The notes: generated from the sequence alone by a model not told the origin. Shown: positions 1 to 12,072, counted from the first letter of the stretch. The stretch: 64,000 nucleotides of DNA from Agrypnia vestita (GCA_016648135.1 JADDOH010023033.1:1-64000), one strand, 5' to 3'. Translations and numbers: made by a program.

Positions 1-1080
1 GCATCTTCATCAACATCATCATTAGCAGTGTCCCAGTTATATATAGTCAGGAGGCGTTTCGATAGTATCATCATCAACATCATCATTAGCGGTGTCCCAG
101 TTATATATCGTCAGGAGACGTTTCGGTAGTATCATCAACATCATCATCATAGCAGTGTCCCAGTCGTATATCGTCAGGAGGTGTTTCAATAGTATCATCA
201 TCATCATCATCATTAGCAGTGTCCCAGTTATATATAGTCAGGGGGCGTTTCGATAGCATCATCATCATCATCATCATCATTAGCGGTGTTTCAGCTATAT
301 ATCGTCAGGAGTCGTTACGATAGTATCATCATCATCATTAGCAGTGTCCCAGTTATATATTGTCAGGAGACGTTTCAATAGCATCATCATCATCACCATC
401 ATTAGCAGCGTCCCAGTTGTATGTAGTCAGGAGGCGTTTCGATAGTATAATCATCAGCATCATCATTAGCAGTGTCCCAGTTACATATAGTCAGGAGGCG
501 TTTCGATAGTATCATCATCAACATCATCATTAGCGGTGTCCCAGTTATATATCGTCAGGAGACGTTTCGGTAGTATCATCAACATCATCATCATAGCAGT
601 GTCCCAGTCGTATATCGTCAGGAGGTGTTTCAATAGTATCATCATCATCATCATCATTAGCAGTGTCCCAGTTATATATAGTCAGGGGGCGTTTCGATAG
701 CATCATCATCATCATCATCATCATTAGCGGTGTTTCAGCTGTATATCGTCAGGAGTCGTTACGATAGTATCATCATCATCATCATCATTAGCGGTGTCCC
801 AGTCATATATAGTCAGGAGGCGTTCCGATAGTATCATCATCATCATTAGCGGTGTCTCAGATATATATCGTCAGGAAACGTTACGATAGTATCATCATCA
901 TCATCATCATCACTAGCGGCGGTTCAGCTAAATATCATCAGGTGACGTTTCGATAGTGACAACATCATCTTCATCAGTGATGGCAGGGTTCCAGTTACAC
1001 ATCAGTCGGAGATAATTAGGCAGATCCCATCATCATCGATGGCAGGATTCTAGCTGTACACCATTTGGAGAAAATACACC
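1..1080. repeat. Minisatellite with 444-bp higher-order period
   Basis: Tandem units of 58-67 bp, each with a variable run of TCA/TCATCA, an anchor like AGCAGTGTCCCAG, then TATATAGTCAGGAGGCGTTT. Anchors start at 24, 88, 151, 215, 282, 340, 404, 468, 532, 595, 659, 726, 790, 848 and 915. Two more degenerate units run to about 1080. Seven monomers form a larger unit: 61-328 is repeated at 505-772 with one mismatch seen by eye, an offset of exactly 444 bp. Later monomers diverge. The array is cut by the left edge of the window. Confidence 0.95.
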
Positions 1081-1800
1081 GACATCCCTGGCCAGGGGCT
1101 AGGCATATCCCTACTGTCCAGATCCACCTTTCCATCTACTAATACGAGGGGTCATGGCCTCGTGAAACCACATGGCAACCAACCATTACAAGTATTTATT
1201 TATGTATTGTATATGTAAGTATATGTATGTATATTATATTTTATTAGTATGTATCTATTCGTACGTAGTGTATGAGGGGGCTCTTCACGGGTGGCACAAC
1301 ACCCGTGCGGATGTCTTCCCTCGTCTGGAATGGATTGAACGTATTGATGCATATCAGATTATAATAAGTACTACCTGGGAGGGTGGTTGCAGTCACTGTA
1401 GTGTCGCGAATGGCCAATGGGCTGCAGTTGCTCACAGGCGAGGGTTGGGGAGCCTAGGAAACTCCCCCTCCCCACTCGCATATTTTTGACTTGACAGGTG
1501 GCCCGGGACCATCTTTACAGTAGCTTCAGTATATATACCGTAGTTTAACTTAGTTTAACCTGGAGGAGTTGGAATTCGGGGGGCAAACTGGCTCTGAGCC
1601 CGGACGCCAGACACTGACGCGAGGGATGGTGCGGTACTTTGCACAGAAGAGGCCCAACATGAAAAGGCGCATCCAGGCTCAGGTCAACGTATCCGGAACT
1701 CGTGTCGGGAGAAGGAAGATGGGATCAGTCACCGATGAGCCTTTGGGTATGGAGGGGCCGAATTTAAAGCAACCACATTTTCCGCGTACACATACATTTA
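1081..1800. other. GC-richer unidentified segment with a perfect hairpin
   Basis: This stretch is more GC-rich than its surroundings and looks like a decayed transposon or SINE-like repeat. At 1286-1307 CACGGGTG and CACCCGTG form a perfect 8-bp stem with a 6-base loop. Short open frames at 1172-1489 (+) and 1569-1832 (+, arginine-rich, 87 aa) show no domain I recognise. Confidence 0.35.
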
Positions 1801-3089
1801 CACATACCTTCTACAAACCCCTTATCCATTAGAACCCAACGTACCACTAGAATGAGACATAGGGCCAGATACAGGTGACGGAACTTAGGCCGGCTAGTAA
1901 ATAAACGTAACAATGTAATTGATAAAAGATAATGCAGAGTAAATATAAAAGATCGTAGGGAATAAGCACAGCGAGATAACGGCGGAAGATAAAATTATTA
2001 ATCAGCGAGGGCGTCGAAGACGGAATCATCCATAGGAGCGGCTACGAAGGACTCGAGGGCTTTCAGGGATCTATGTACTCTATATGTGCATGCGCATGTG
2101 ATAACGGCACGTCACTAACCTTTCCAGTGGACGGCGGTCGATCCCATACAGGTAGGACAATGGGGGATCGAGCGGAGAGGGCATGGAAGCAGAGGATCGC
2201 GCACTCTGGAAGCGCAGCTACACCAGATGCAGTGGTTTCAGTCCGTAGGAATGATAGGTAAATAATATAGGGCCACGGAACATAGTATGTTTAGCAATTG
2301 CACCGTAGGGCTTAATTGACGTGCTAGGTAGTTTTGTTTGCGTTTTCCATGAACATTCACGAACTTCATACCCCAGTATTTAATTTAAGTTTAGCTTGCG
2401 ATAGGGTTACCACAAAACCAATTCATCCCCTATAGTTCGAAACAAAAAATTACACAACGTGAACTGGGGAGGTCTTGAATAAAGCGAGGGTGTTTGGAAA
2501 TACTACGTTAAAAACCGTAGAGCCTTCATCCGACGTAGATAGATAGCTTGTTTGCCTCTAACAAGGCGTAAACTCAGTTAGGAGTAGGATCGAGCTGAAA
2601 GGCGAAGAAGAGGAGCCATCACACACCTTTTACACTAAATTAGAACTTAATAGAAGGTGCTGGAGTGGTCCATTGGATTTTGGAAGCACCGAGAAAGCAT
2701 CATGAACACGGGTCTATAAATACGGGTGCATCACATTATGCAAGGAGAGGCATGCATGTGATGCGTGCCATTCAGCGGCTAGCAGTGTGATCAAGGGACA
2801 AATATTTTGGGAAGGTTCGTAGGTCAACTGAATAAAAGAGATTAATGATAAGTGTTTATGTCTTCCCGGGAGCAAGTGAAGGTGTACAAGTAAATGAAAC
2901 AAATGATGAATAAAGGAATATATGATTTAACGGGGCACAGGCCTGCCTGATGTTATGGCACAAGCCTGACTGATGTGGTGTTGCCGTGTCCGTAGCTCTG
3001 AATCCTTTATTCTCCTTCGTTGACGTTGTAGGTAACAGCCCGCGTGGTTTGTTTACGTTAACATAATAAAAAAGAATCCTTGCTATCGG
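1801..3089. other. Intergenic, no recognised gene
   Basis: The only local structure seen is a short direct duplication near 2935-2980 (GGCACAGGCCTGCCTGATG, then GGCACAAGCCTGACTGATG). Open frames are 60-80 codons and unrecognisable. Confidence 0.4.
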
Positions 3090-3402
3090 AGACACGACGG
3101 CAGGTACACGACGTGGATCAGCTGGGTACCGGACAAATATATAGCCAGTAAAGGAGTACCAAAGTACCTATTTGCGAGCGGAATATTCTCGATAGTGATC
3201 GATGCGATAAAAACATCACAATAAAAAAGTGTTCCACTGACGAGTGAGGAGTGAAATAGTGAAATATAAAATATAAAATACTGAAATAAATTTAAGAACA
3301 GTGGCCCGATTTCATTCGTGCCCATTAACCTTTTGTGATTAAATAAAACTTAATTTAATATTTTATGTTTCATTTGCTTTCCACAGCTACGATCCCGGGA
3401 CA
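3090..3402 (+). mobile_element. LTR remnant, 3' portion
   Basis: The 3' end reads ATTTGCTTTCCACAGCTACG then ATCCCGGGACA. This matches, with divergence, the ends of the LTR-like segments at 21,452, 24,438, 41,917 and (reverse) 61,336. The stretch TAAATTTAAGAAC followed by AAATAAAACTTAA is paralleled in the 21.3-21.4 kb segment. No internal retroelement coding follows, so this is a solo or truncated LTR. The 5' limit is uncertain. Confidence 0.55.
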
Positions 3403-3860
3403 ATCTTTATCATACAAATTTTAACACTTTTATGTTAAATCGAAAATAAGTAATTATTTACCTGTACGGTACAAGAAGTCACGATTTAACAAAGCACTAG
3501 ATTCTTGGAACTCTTTTATGTTAGTGCATCGAAAACAAATGATTCTACCATTTGTCAACGCAAAAACTTCACAGGATTGGGAAAGGATGCATTTTTCAGG
3601 CATATTCTAGTGTATAGGTTAAAATTTCGAATGAATATCAAATTAAATACTTTAAAAAAATAATACTGCTTCATTCTTAAGTCAAAAAATATATAGAATA
3701 CCCATTTACCAGTGGCGACATCTATATATATTATTTTTATGAAAAATAATACATTTTCAAGGAAACATGGCAATAGGGTAGTCGAAACAAATATATTAAA
3801 TAAGTTGCATAAGTATAACATAAGTATGTACAACTTTAAAAAAATGGAAAGATTGTGGTT
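3403..3860. other. AT-rich spacer
   Basis: No gene or repeat recognised. The longest frame (3555-3899, minus, 114 codons) is low-complexity and hydrophobic, and overlaps the start of a dispersed repeat. Confidence 0.4.
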
Positions 3861-3863
3861 GTT

Positions 3864-3945
3864 CTTGGGTGGAATCGGTGAACGTTGCATTGTTGTCAAT
3901 GATCATTAAAGCCAGCCAAGCAATCCGTACAGGCTCTCCCGTTTT
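3864..3945 (+). repeat. Dispersed repeat C, diverged copy
   Basis: Contains GGGTGGAATCGGTGAACGTT, GCATTGT, a GTGATC-like stretch and AAGCCAGCC. These also occur at 23,007 (+), 23,908 (-), 25,145 (-) and 35,525 (+). Confidence 0.55.
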
Positions 3946-3990
3946 AATACCCTTCTCTCGATATCTTTCTCAGCCTTGCCGTCCCTAATA

Positions 3991-4530
3991 TATATACATT
4001 TCAAATAAACAAACTACATCTGTTTAAATATCTCGGAACGAAATTCTCTAGCAACGGGAGATAAAAGATGAAATAGACAGAAGAATCGTAGCTAATAGAG
4101 GTATTTTACGTCCCTTTGTAGTGCGGTGATAAAGTTCAGTGTTAGGGCCAAACTGACTGTTTTTAAAGCTGTGTATAGGCCCAGTAACAAACAGTAGTGG
4201 ATCGAGTAAGAAGTACCGCGATAAGCGAGACCCTCAAAATGTACCCTTACTCTTAAAGGGCTATAGAAAAACCTCATTCGAGGTGCCTTAGATGCGTAAT
4301 GAAAAGGACAGATAATCGATTACCAAGACGTATCTTTAAGGGTGGCCAGTGGGTCGCTCCAGGATAAATTAGAATAATGCAAAAAATTAATGGAGATAGA
4401 TAGGGTCATCATTTATCAAGTTTTAAAACAGAACAAGACAATAAGTGAAAGAATTCGGATCCCCAATCGTTGCAGATTAAAAGAATAAAAATTATAAAAA
4501 CACACATAAAAACCTATTCCATTTATAATA
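3991..4530. other. AT-rich spacer
   Basis: No supported feature. The minus-strand frame 4092-4277 (61 codons) resembles nothing I know. Confidence 0.4.
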
Positions 4531-4658
4531 AAACAAATTAACTTAGTTATTCACCACTTACTCTACTACGTATAACATATATTAAGTATTCCCTTACGTA
4601 TATAGCATTAAGTATACCCTGATGAAGAAACGTGGTGATAAACAAAGTTAATTTGTTT
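4531..4658. repeat. Small inverted-repeat element
   Basis: A 27-bp arm at 4531-4557 (starts AAACAAATTAACTTAGTTAT) is the near-perfect reverse complement of 4632-4658, with a loop of about 74 bases. A CCTGATGAAGAAACG stretch sits next to the right arm. It resembles the ribozyme-like modules elsewhere but lacks the GAAAC part in the right place. Probably a MITE-like hairpin. Confidence 0.6.
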
Positions 4659-5063
4659 AATTATATTCATAATGAATAACCACAAAGTAATAACAAAATA
4701 CAATAGTATTCCATTTAGTTCTGCTTTTTGTTGAATTTTGGCGATTGGGCTTTGAAAGGGATGGATTGTTTATTTTATGCATGCCAATTTCTCCATGTAC
4801 CACGCATCCAATTTTTTCTTGATTATTTCAATATTCCTGTTCATTTTCATGGATGGAAAATAATGGTAGGTAAGCGTTCAGACTTTTAAAAACTGTAGGT
4901 TTTTTAAAGTGCGTTAAAAATCTGCTGGCGTAAATTTAATACAAACGAAAAAGTATTTAAATGAATGAAAAAATCAACAAAACTTATCACAACTATCAAA
5001 GGAAAGCTGCATACCTCGTACATTGTTTGCTTTGATAAATATTATCTCTTATAACAAGATATA
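4659..5063. other. AT-rich spacer
   Basis: Nothing recognised between the small hairpin and the foldback element. Confidence 0.4.
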
Positions 5064-5607
5064 TACAGGGTTATTTGTAAAACATTAATAACCTCGCAGG
5101 ACTATATTCCTGTCTTGATTATGAGTCGAAAATGTTCAAGTTATTATGACCTAATATCAATAGTTATGGAGATATGCGACATTAAAGTTTGCATATTTTT
5201 TTCAATATTTCTGACTTATTTTTTGTAAAACGTTGGACTATCATTACAGAAACTCATATCGATTACGAAAAATTCATTCGTTTCAATACAAGTTAGATAA
5301 AATGATAAAAACCCTGAAAAAATTCCAACTGGAATGTTTTCCAATTGGAATTCGAAGGTTTTTATTTTTTTATTTGACTTGTATTAAAAATAATGAATTT
5401 TTCATATTTGATATAAGGTACTGTAATGATAGTCCAACGTTTTACAAAAAATAAGTTAGAAATATTGAAAAAAAAAATGCAAACTTTGATGTCACATATC
5501 TTCTTAACTATTGATATTAGGTCATAATAGCTTGAACATTTTCGACTCATAATCAAGGCAGGAATATAGTCCTGCGAGGTTATTACTGTTTTACAAATAA
5601 CCCTGTA
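5064..5607. mobile_element. Foldback (long palindrome) element, copy 1
   Basis: Nearly the whole 544 bp is an imperfect palindrome. The left end TACAGGGTTATTTGTAAAAC is mirrored by the right end GTTTTACAAATAACCCTGTA, and homology continues inward on both arms to a centre near 5334. TA is present on both flanks (5062-5063 and 5608-5609), as expected of a Tc1/mariner-type target duplication. There is no coding capacity, so it must be non-autonomous. The inner part is shared with 11,546-12,072. Confidence 0.85.
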
Positions 5608-6251
5608 TATAAGCCTACTGCAAATGGTCACCAAACTTCAATAAAATACAACACATGAAGAATAAAAAATATTTTAAAAATTTCACTGAAAGTTGAGAAA
5701 AAAGCAATCATTCCAGGACAAGCGCTTGGTACAAAAGTGGGAACGGAGTTAGGCGAGGATATGGATGACAAAATAAAGTATGTGGTAGATTTTTACCGTG
5801 ATGAAGACGTTTTAATTATTTTAAAATATTCAAACGCCATATGTATAAACATTGAATAAAATTTCCATGCCTTGTTCCAGGAAAATTTAATTTTGGTTGA
5901 GTTCATATTGTCACGAGATTCTTTAATCGAGAACAATTGCACATAGTCGCGAAATTGCCCGGCTACATATGAGTATATAATAATTTGGAAACAACTAGAA
6001 ATCAATTGAATACACGAAATGCGCCGGAATATTCTAGGAAATAACATTTCGCATAAACATGCAGCTCTGTGTGCGGCGTAATACTCGATATTTGATATTT
6101 GTCGGATTTATAGAAGCGAAGAAAATAAAATCAAAATGTAAAGTATAGAATATTCTATTATATGCAACCAAGTTAGTACGAATTACGAAAAAGTGCTATT
6201 TTTTGTTTTTTTTTTATTAAATAGAGATCCGAACACGGAATAAATTTCGCG
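5608..6251. other. AT-rich spacer
   Basis: No supported gene. The minus-strand frame 5793-6047 (84 codons) is unrecognised. Confidence 0.4.
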
Positions 6252-6398
6252 TCAATATTTTTACTATTTTCAAAATAAGCTAAACGCTTGTGCTATGAAA
6301 ATAGGACTATCTTGCTGGTATCCTGGAATGGGGATCGAACCACTGACCACCATATCAATAGGCGAGCATCATCATGACCATTACACCAACAAGCTACA
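6252..6398 (-). mobile_element. tRNA-headed SINE, family A copy 1
   Basis: On the minus strand it begins GTAGCTTGTTGGTGTAATGG, an A-box-like region. It then has TGGTTCGATCCCC (B box, plus strand 6332-6341) and a shared tail with AAGATAGTCCTATTTTCATA and GCACAAGCG. The same head and tail occur at 14,181-14,320 and 60,121-60,245. The body is too diverged to be a tRNA gene. Transcription would be by RNA polymerase III. Confidence 0.75.
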
Positions 6399-7058
6399 TA
6401 TTTATGCTAAGTTTGTATCCGGAGTCTCTGTTTATTAAATAAAATTATATACAGTTGAATTATTTTTAGGGTCATCATTTTTCATTTACATCTGTCGACG
6501 GGAAGTTATGTATGGATATTAGTTATGAAACAATAATAATTATGTGCTTGTTTAGGACTTATGGAACGTGTTATAAAACAATTATTAAAATGTTATATAA
6601 CAAAGTAATTGTTTAGTGCTATACTGTGTATTATTTGTGGCAGAAATTTAAAAGTAGGGTGTTTATAAAATTTCAGAAAAGTTAACAAAGTACAGACGAC
6701 ATCTTTTATTATTGTTATTAAAAATAACGCCTCTCTTCACAATATTAAAAAATCTTTTTTTATAAGCATCAATTTAAATAGATTTTATCTCATCAAGGTT
6801 CATATATACTATCAACTCGGACAGATTCCTTTGTATAAATTTCTCAACAAATTAAATATTTAACTAAAATTCACGATATAAATATTTTTTGTCAAATAAT
6901 ATCGTATCATTTGATTTCTTTTATTGATAAATCGTGAATATTTTTAAATAAGAAGAAACTTTAAAATTAAAGAGTTATTTATTGAAGCCTTCTATTTTAT
7001 CCCATTTGCATAGTTATTTTTATCTTATTAGTCGGAGATTTCATTACAAAAGCCTCCG
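6399..7058. other. AT-rich spacer
   Basis: No recognised feature; many homopolymer runs and no frame above 60 codons. Confidence 0.4.
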
Positions 7059-7178
7059 AGGCCCGAATTCAGAATCAGTACTTAGATGATTTAAAGTGTA
7101 ATTTTGTACTGAAAATTGCGCTTTTAAGGCGTACCTCAACCTTTAAACCATCTAAGTATTTATTCTGAATTTGGGCCT
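7059..7178. mobile_element. 120-bp MITE-like inverted repeat
   Basis: The end AGGCCCGAATTCAGAATCAG is mirrored by CTGAATTTGGGCCT, and the arms continue inward through CTTAGATG.TTTAAAG for about 38 bp with a few mismatches. Non-coding. The target duplication is not clear. Confidence 0.7.
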
Positions 7179-8389
7179 GATATGTGAAATTAACCAAATT
7201 TTGTACAATTCATATGAAAAGATTTTTCTTAATTAACATACGAATGTATATATTTCACATTGGTTATAGAAAATGATCTATTTATACGTTCAATTTGTCA
7301 TAAAATAAAATAATTATTTTAATTGCACAATATTTTTTATCACTTGTAACTTTTAAGACATTATATTTAAATAATTGATTTTGAAAACAAATAAGATGGA
7401 TCAATTTGAATATAATATGAAGAATAATAGAGAAAAAAATATGAACAATATTTGTACGCTTCATTTATATATTATTATATTCTATAATTCTCAAAATTTC
7501 ACTACCAGGTATCAGAATTATATTTTTTCAGTTTCCCAGGTTTGCTTGTGTGGCAACTAAATAAAAATTTTATCGAACCATTTTTATGAATATATATCTA
7601 TTCGATTGATCTTATTTATATTCAATACACATTTTAATATTTCAAACAATTTAATTCTCATCAAACCTAGAAAAATCTATCCTACATACAAACATACAAA
7701 TGTAGTTTTAAAGTTGCATAATGATTATTTTTATTCAAACAATAATATGTGGGTTACTGCAGCAAAATCCAAAAAATTAAATTATTTTTGGATGAAGTCA
7801 CCAAGGATTATTAATTTAAAATACAATGAATTCTTAATTTTGTATCTTTCCCTTTTAGAATCATTTTTTCTATAAATTAATAGACTATGTTTCCTTAAAA
7901 ATCTCGAATTCAGTATATTATAAATTAGTAATCCTATATGACTGCATTCAATTTTTTTGGATATCGTTGCCTTTGCTTTTATACCCCATATATACCGTAA
8001 CATTGACTTTATATAAACAGAATATAATTTTTATAAATTAGTATATGAAATAAGTAAACACTTACCTTAATTCGGGGTAAAATAAACTGCCAGTTTGTTC
8101 TTTAGATTGTAGCAAACAAAACTGTACTGTAATTTTTAAAACATTTAATAAACACTTCAAATACTATAAATTAAAACTTGTTTTCATTTGTCATATGAAA
8201 AAATAATATTTAAAAAATAAATCAATTATTAAACTAAACTCAAGAAAAAGTTCAAATGATATTTTGAAACTTTTATATTATTCACAAAACTCAGTCTTTG
8301 TCTATGGAAAGTATATAAATGTATTCACGTAAAACTTTATTTTCAGCGACTCGTTTATTTAAGTATTTCTTTGAAATTTCCAAAGTGTT
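7179..8389. other. AT-rich spacer
   Basis: Very AT-rich with several 60-90 codon frames (for example 7606-7875, +) rich in Asn, Ile, Lys and Phe, as random AT-rich DNA gives. No gene supported. Confidence 0.4.
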
Positions 8390-8615
8390 TTTCTAATGAA
8401 TTTCGCGACCAAAACATACGATTTTCCGTGCAAACGCGATGGCGAGCGAAAGTATGCGGTTGGCTTCCGTTCCCCTTGGCTCGGCGCGCCATACTAAACC
8501 AACAGCACACCGGTCGGGCGATTGTCTACCAACCAGGCGCAAACTTGCTTCGGCGGTCGGCGGGCGTTCGGCAGAATTTGGAAAGTTTCGCACTTGGGAG
8601 CGGGACTTAACCTAC
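8390..8615. promoter_or_regulatory. CpG-rich pocket, possible promoter or first exon
   Basis: An abrupt GC- and CpG-rich island in very AT-rich DNA, with motifs such as TCGGCGCGCC, GGTCGGGCG and CGGCGGTCGGCGGGCG. All three plus frames and one minus frame stay open for 60-79 codons, which is a composition effect. The plus frame from the ATG at 8439 (60 aa) shows no known domain. It could be an unmethylated promoter or 5' UTR of a neighbouring gene, or part of a transposon. No TATA box or splice donor is convincing. Confidence 0.3.
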
Positions 8616-8917
8616 AAATAATTAGATTACCCCTGCATACTTGAGGCAATATTGTTAAGTGATTAATTTTGTCGGTCTAATCCGACGCAAGATAGATTGA
8701 TATGCGGTTTGAATTACTGTAATCTAACATTCGTTAGACGTGTTAATTATCAGATGCTACGATGCCAAAACACGGACACTTGCAAAGAATTGATAAGGCG
8801 AGATACGAATGTAGATGTTACGGTTCTGATGAACATAGAAAAATAAGTAAGTAAAACAATAAAAATCGGAAAGCTTTAATATCTTGGACTTGGGACAGGG
8901 AAAGATTAGCAAAAAAG

Positions 8918-9037
8918 AAAAGCATTAGGCCCTGGAAGAAGGATAACATTATGGCAGAAAAACCTTAGACAATGTTTTGACCAGTATATTTAAGAGCAAC
9001 TCCAAGTATAATGATGATAAGTAAAATGATGATAAAC
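8918..9037 (+). pseudogene. Non-LTR retrotransposon ORF2 tail, relic
   Basis: From 8921 one frame reads ALGPGRRITLWQKNLRQCF. This resembles the GRRRxSWLxNLRxWF segment near the C-terminus of many insect non-LTR reverse transcriptases. A shifted frame then gives FRATPSIMMISKMM, like the usual LFRAAxxKxxIAMMI ending. At least one frameshift separates the two. The following ATGATGATAA-rich stretch looks like the 3' tail. Homology is by memory of the family. Confidence 0.5.
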
Positions 9038-10789
9038 AAATAAGTTTTTTTTTATATTTGTTTGTGAAAATGAAAAATGTTTGAAAATTTTTCTTTTCAT
9101 AAAGAGCGTTTCCAGGTTTCTCCAAAATAAATTTGAAAACCGAAAGTTTTTGAAACTTCTCATATGCTAAGCAAGTGCATTGTCATCTTGCTATTCCAGA
9201 AATATCAAATAGTAATATAAATATATAAAAATATATGCTTATTTCGAGACTAATGGTTTGATTCATATTTTTGATATTCCTTATTGATTAATTTTATTCC
9301 AAATTTATTTAAATAAAATTTTTTCATCAAATTTCAATACAAATATTTATAATAAATAAAATAATTATCTCTGTTGAATTTTGTAAGATGTTTGTTGTAT
9401 CAACAAAATTATTGAAACATTTATGAATATTTGACTGTGAAAGCTTAATAAATGTTAAGTAAACCCGTCGGTCACAACTATACTATAATTTACTAGAATT
9501 AAATATGATTTTATGATTTTTTAATAAGCAGCGACTACTTGCTGCCTACGCAGTGGTAGCGTGTTTCAAATGTGAGTACATTAATTTGACCACAATATAA
9601 AATTTCTAATGCATTATAATTTATTGATTCTACCGGTGACAATCATAATATCTAAATACAAAATTTGAACGATGAGTTTGAAAGGCCTTTAACGTAAATA
9701 AGTGTTTCATGTAGGCGCAGAAAATCTACGTAGCAAAATTATATATATTTTTTTGTAGATTTATAAAAACGATATTAATTGGATTTGCTACAATGCTATA
9801 CGCAATTAAATTAATAAGAAATCGGCTAGGTACCTACAATAAAATTTTACTAATAAGAAAAAAGATTATTGCATTATCGCATTCACTTATTTATCGATCT
9901 ATTAAATGTCTGATTTATATTTATTACGTAAGATTTTTGTGCAGACTAAATACAAACTATACACTCCTTATAAAATAAAATATACCGATTAATCAAAAGT
10001 ATGTCACTATTTTAATAATTGATGAAATTGCAGCTACTAAATTTTTCAAAAGACAATGTATACAGCAACTGAACTTCACAAAATTTCAGAGGACACTAAA
10101 GTGTGATTTTTGAAAGACAGAATAGCCTGTAGAATGTGAGATTGGTACTCTCAGATCCCCAACGCACTTGCGCGCATTGTGTTCCTCTTAGTGATTCTGG
10201 TAAACAAACCAAAAAACAAAACACTAAACTATCCTGCTTTGTACAAATATTGTTACATAGTCTTGTAGTTTAAAAATATTATTATATTTATAAACCATTA
10301 AAAAGTGAAAAATAATATTCCGAAACTACCGGCGCTTAGGGATTTATTACCCGGTAATGAGTAATAGAATTAAACCATATTTGTATGTAAATCGGTTTAA
10401 CAAAGACCGGTAAGCATGCCCTAATACATATTAATCACAATACTCAATAACAGAACATCCCGTTTGTCGATTGAATAAAAAAATGCATTTAAATTAAAAT
10501 AATTCAACTTTTTAAGTTCTTTTTATTGATTTATTACATTTAAAAATATTAGGTGGTCCATCCCATACGCCAGATTTAATTATTATACGAAATACGTAAA
10601 ATAAGTGTTTAATTTGTCAATTTTTATTGATTTATAAAGACGACATTAACATAACATTTCGATTTTTCTTACAATATACCTCTTATACCCGCAAAGCAAT
10701 GTGTATCATGTGTAGTATTCTAGCTATATAAAGTACAATTTTGAATTTTATTTAATCAACGGACCCATATTCTCATTGCAATACCGTCT
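9038..10789. other. AT-rich spacer
   Basis: About 1.75 kb with no gene, structured repeat or RNA gene that I can support. Confidence 0.4.
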
Positions 10790-11300
10790 GGCGGTCGGAG
10801 CATGATGTGCATGTAAGTCCAAGGAGCCTTTTTTGTAAACGAAATGGCATGTCGGCTAGGCAACGTCATATTGCCATCAAAATATTGAAATTAATTATAG
10901 TTTTGGCCACCACGGCTATGGCATTTGATAACATTTTTGAAGATTGTTTGCAAGGCAGTTCGCTCAATTTCAGCAAAAACGCGTTAGATTACAGTTTTCA
11001 GCTCAGGATTTTTTTGTGGTTTGCTAACATAGACAATGGAATTTACAAAATCTCAGAGGAAAAAATCTCATCGCGACGAGTTGCATAAGGATGGAGGTCT
11101 TTAATGAGAATTCCTTGCAAACTGGTTCGGCTAATATTCAACTGTTGAGAACAACAAAGTGTAAATGTTCCTGGATTCTCATCGATCCTTTCACTGATGA
11201 CTGCAATATTTTTGGCCCACCGCACAGGATGAGGACGCGTTGTTCATAGCTGAACCAGTTTCCTCGAATTTTTAAATTAATCTTCAAATGGTGGACTCAT
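10790..11300 (-). pseudogene. Mariner-superfamily transposase relic
   Basis: Minus-strand translation of 11,225-11,043 includes RWAKNIAVISERIDENPGTF, then LNISRTSLQGIL and DLHPY. This matches the second helix-turn-helix of a common insect mariner-like transposase group (pattern ENPxxSxR..L.xSRTSLxxILxxDLxLHPY). Stops and frameshifts follow. No catalytic DDE/D block can be read, and the remaining 250 bp show only weak resemblance to the C-terminal part. Long dead, with no terminal repeats found. Confidence 0.6.
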
Positions 11301-11545
11301 TAATTAAAATATGAAAACCATGAATTCCACGAACTTTTAGAATGGTCTCAGCAAAATTTCGCCAAATTTGTAAAGTGTTTTAACAATAAACAATTGCGTT
11401 CTTGGAGAAAATCATTTAATAACTTCAATGATAGCAGAAGACAAATGTCAAATATAAGGATTGCCAAATATAACATAAATAATTATGGAATATTTGAATC
11501 CGGCGTACCCGATGGGCCATTTATAAATATATCTCACTTATTACA

Positions 11546-12072
11546 TACAGGGTGTACCAGAGCTAGCAGCAGAAACTTGACCGGTAGATTCCCGGCTATT
11601 TTACGAGTCTAAAATGATCAAGCAACCATGACCTAATCAGTAGTTATGTAGATATGCAATATCAAAGTTTGCATTTTTTAAAAATATTTCTGACTTATTT
11701 TTGCAAAAAGTTGAACTATTATTACAGTAACTTATATCGATTATGAAAAATTCATTTGCTTCAATACAACTTAAATAAAATGAAAAAAACTTTGTAAAAA
11801 ATAATTTTTTAAAATTTTTGCAAGGTTTTTATCATTTTATTCGACTTGTATTAAAGCGAAAGTATTTTTCATAATCGACATAAGTTACTGTAATGATAGT
11901 TCAACTTTTTGCAAAAAATAAGTAAGAAATATTGAAAAAAAATGAAAACTTTGATATTGCATATCTCCATAACTATTGATATTAGGCCATGGTTGCTTGA
12001 ACATTTTAGACTCATAACATATTCAGGAATCTACCTGTCTAGTTTCTGCTGGTAGCTCTGGTACACCCTGTA
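11546..12072. mobile_element. Foldback (long palindrome) element, copy 2
   Basis: The ends TACAGGGTGTACCAGAGCTA and TAGCTCTGGTACACCCTGTA are mutual reverse complements, and the arms continue inward. Both arms carry AAAATG.TCAAGC, ATGACCTAAT, AGTTATG.AGATATGC and TTTCTGACTTATTTTT, which are also in the arms of copy 1. The outer 45 bp or so of each arm differs completely from copy 1. No open frame. TA follows the right end; the left flank is CA. Confidence 0.85.

Noticed and set aside
1..960. Regularly spaced repeats resembling a CRISPR array
   Set aside because: Units are contiguous diverged copies with no unique spacers, and the sequence is clearly eukaryotic. It is a minisatellite.
1569..1832. 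87-aa Arg-rich frame as a nucleic-acid-binding protein
   Set aside because: No domain pattern. The composition follows from the local GC-rich repeat-like DNA.
3555..3899. 114-codon minus frame
   Set aside because: Low-complexity hydrophobic translation of AT-rich DNA with no motif.
4617..4650. Another hammerhead core (CCTGATGAAGAAACG)
   Set aside because: GAAAC lies where stem II should begin and no second strand or palindrome follows.
6310..6398. Functional tRNA gene
   Set aside because: The acceptor and anticodon stems do not pair, and the same head plus tail recurs as a dispersed family, so it is a SINE.
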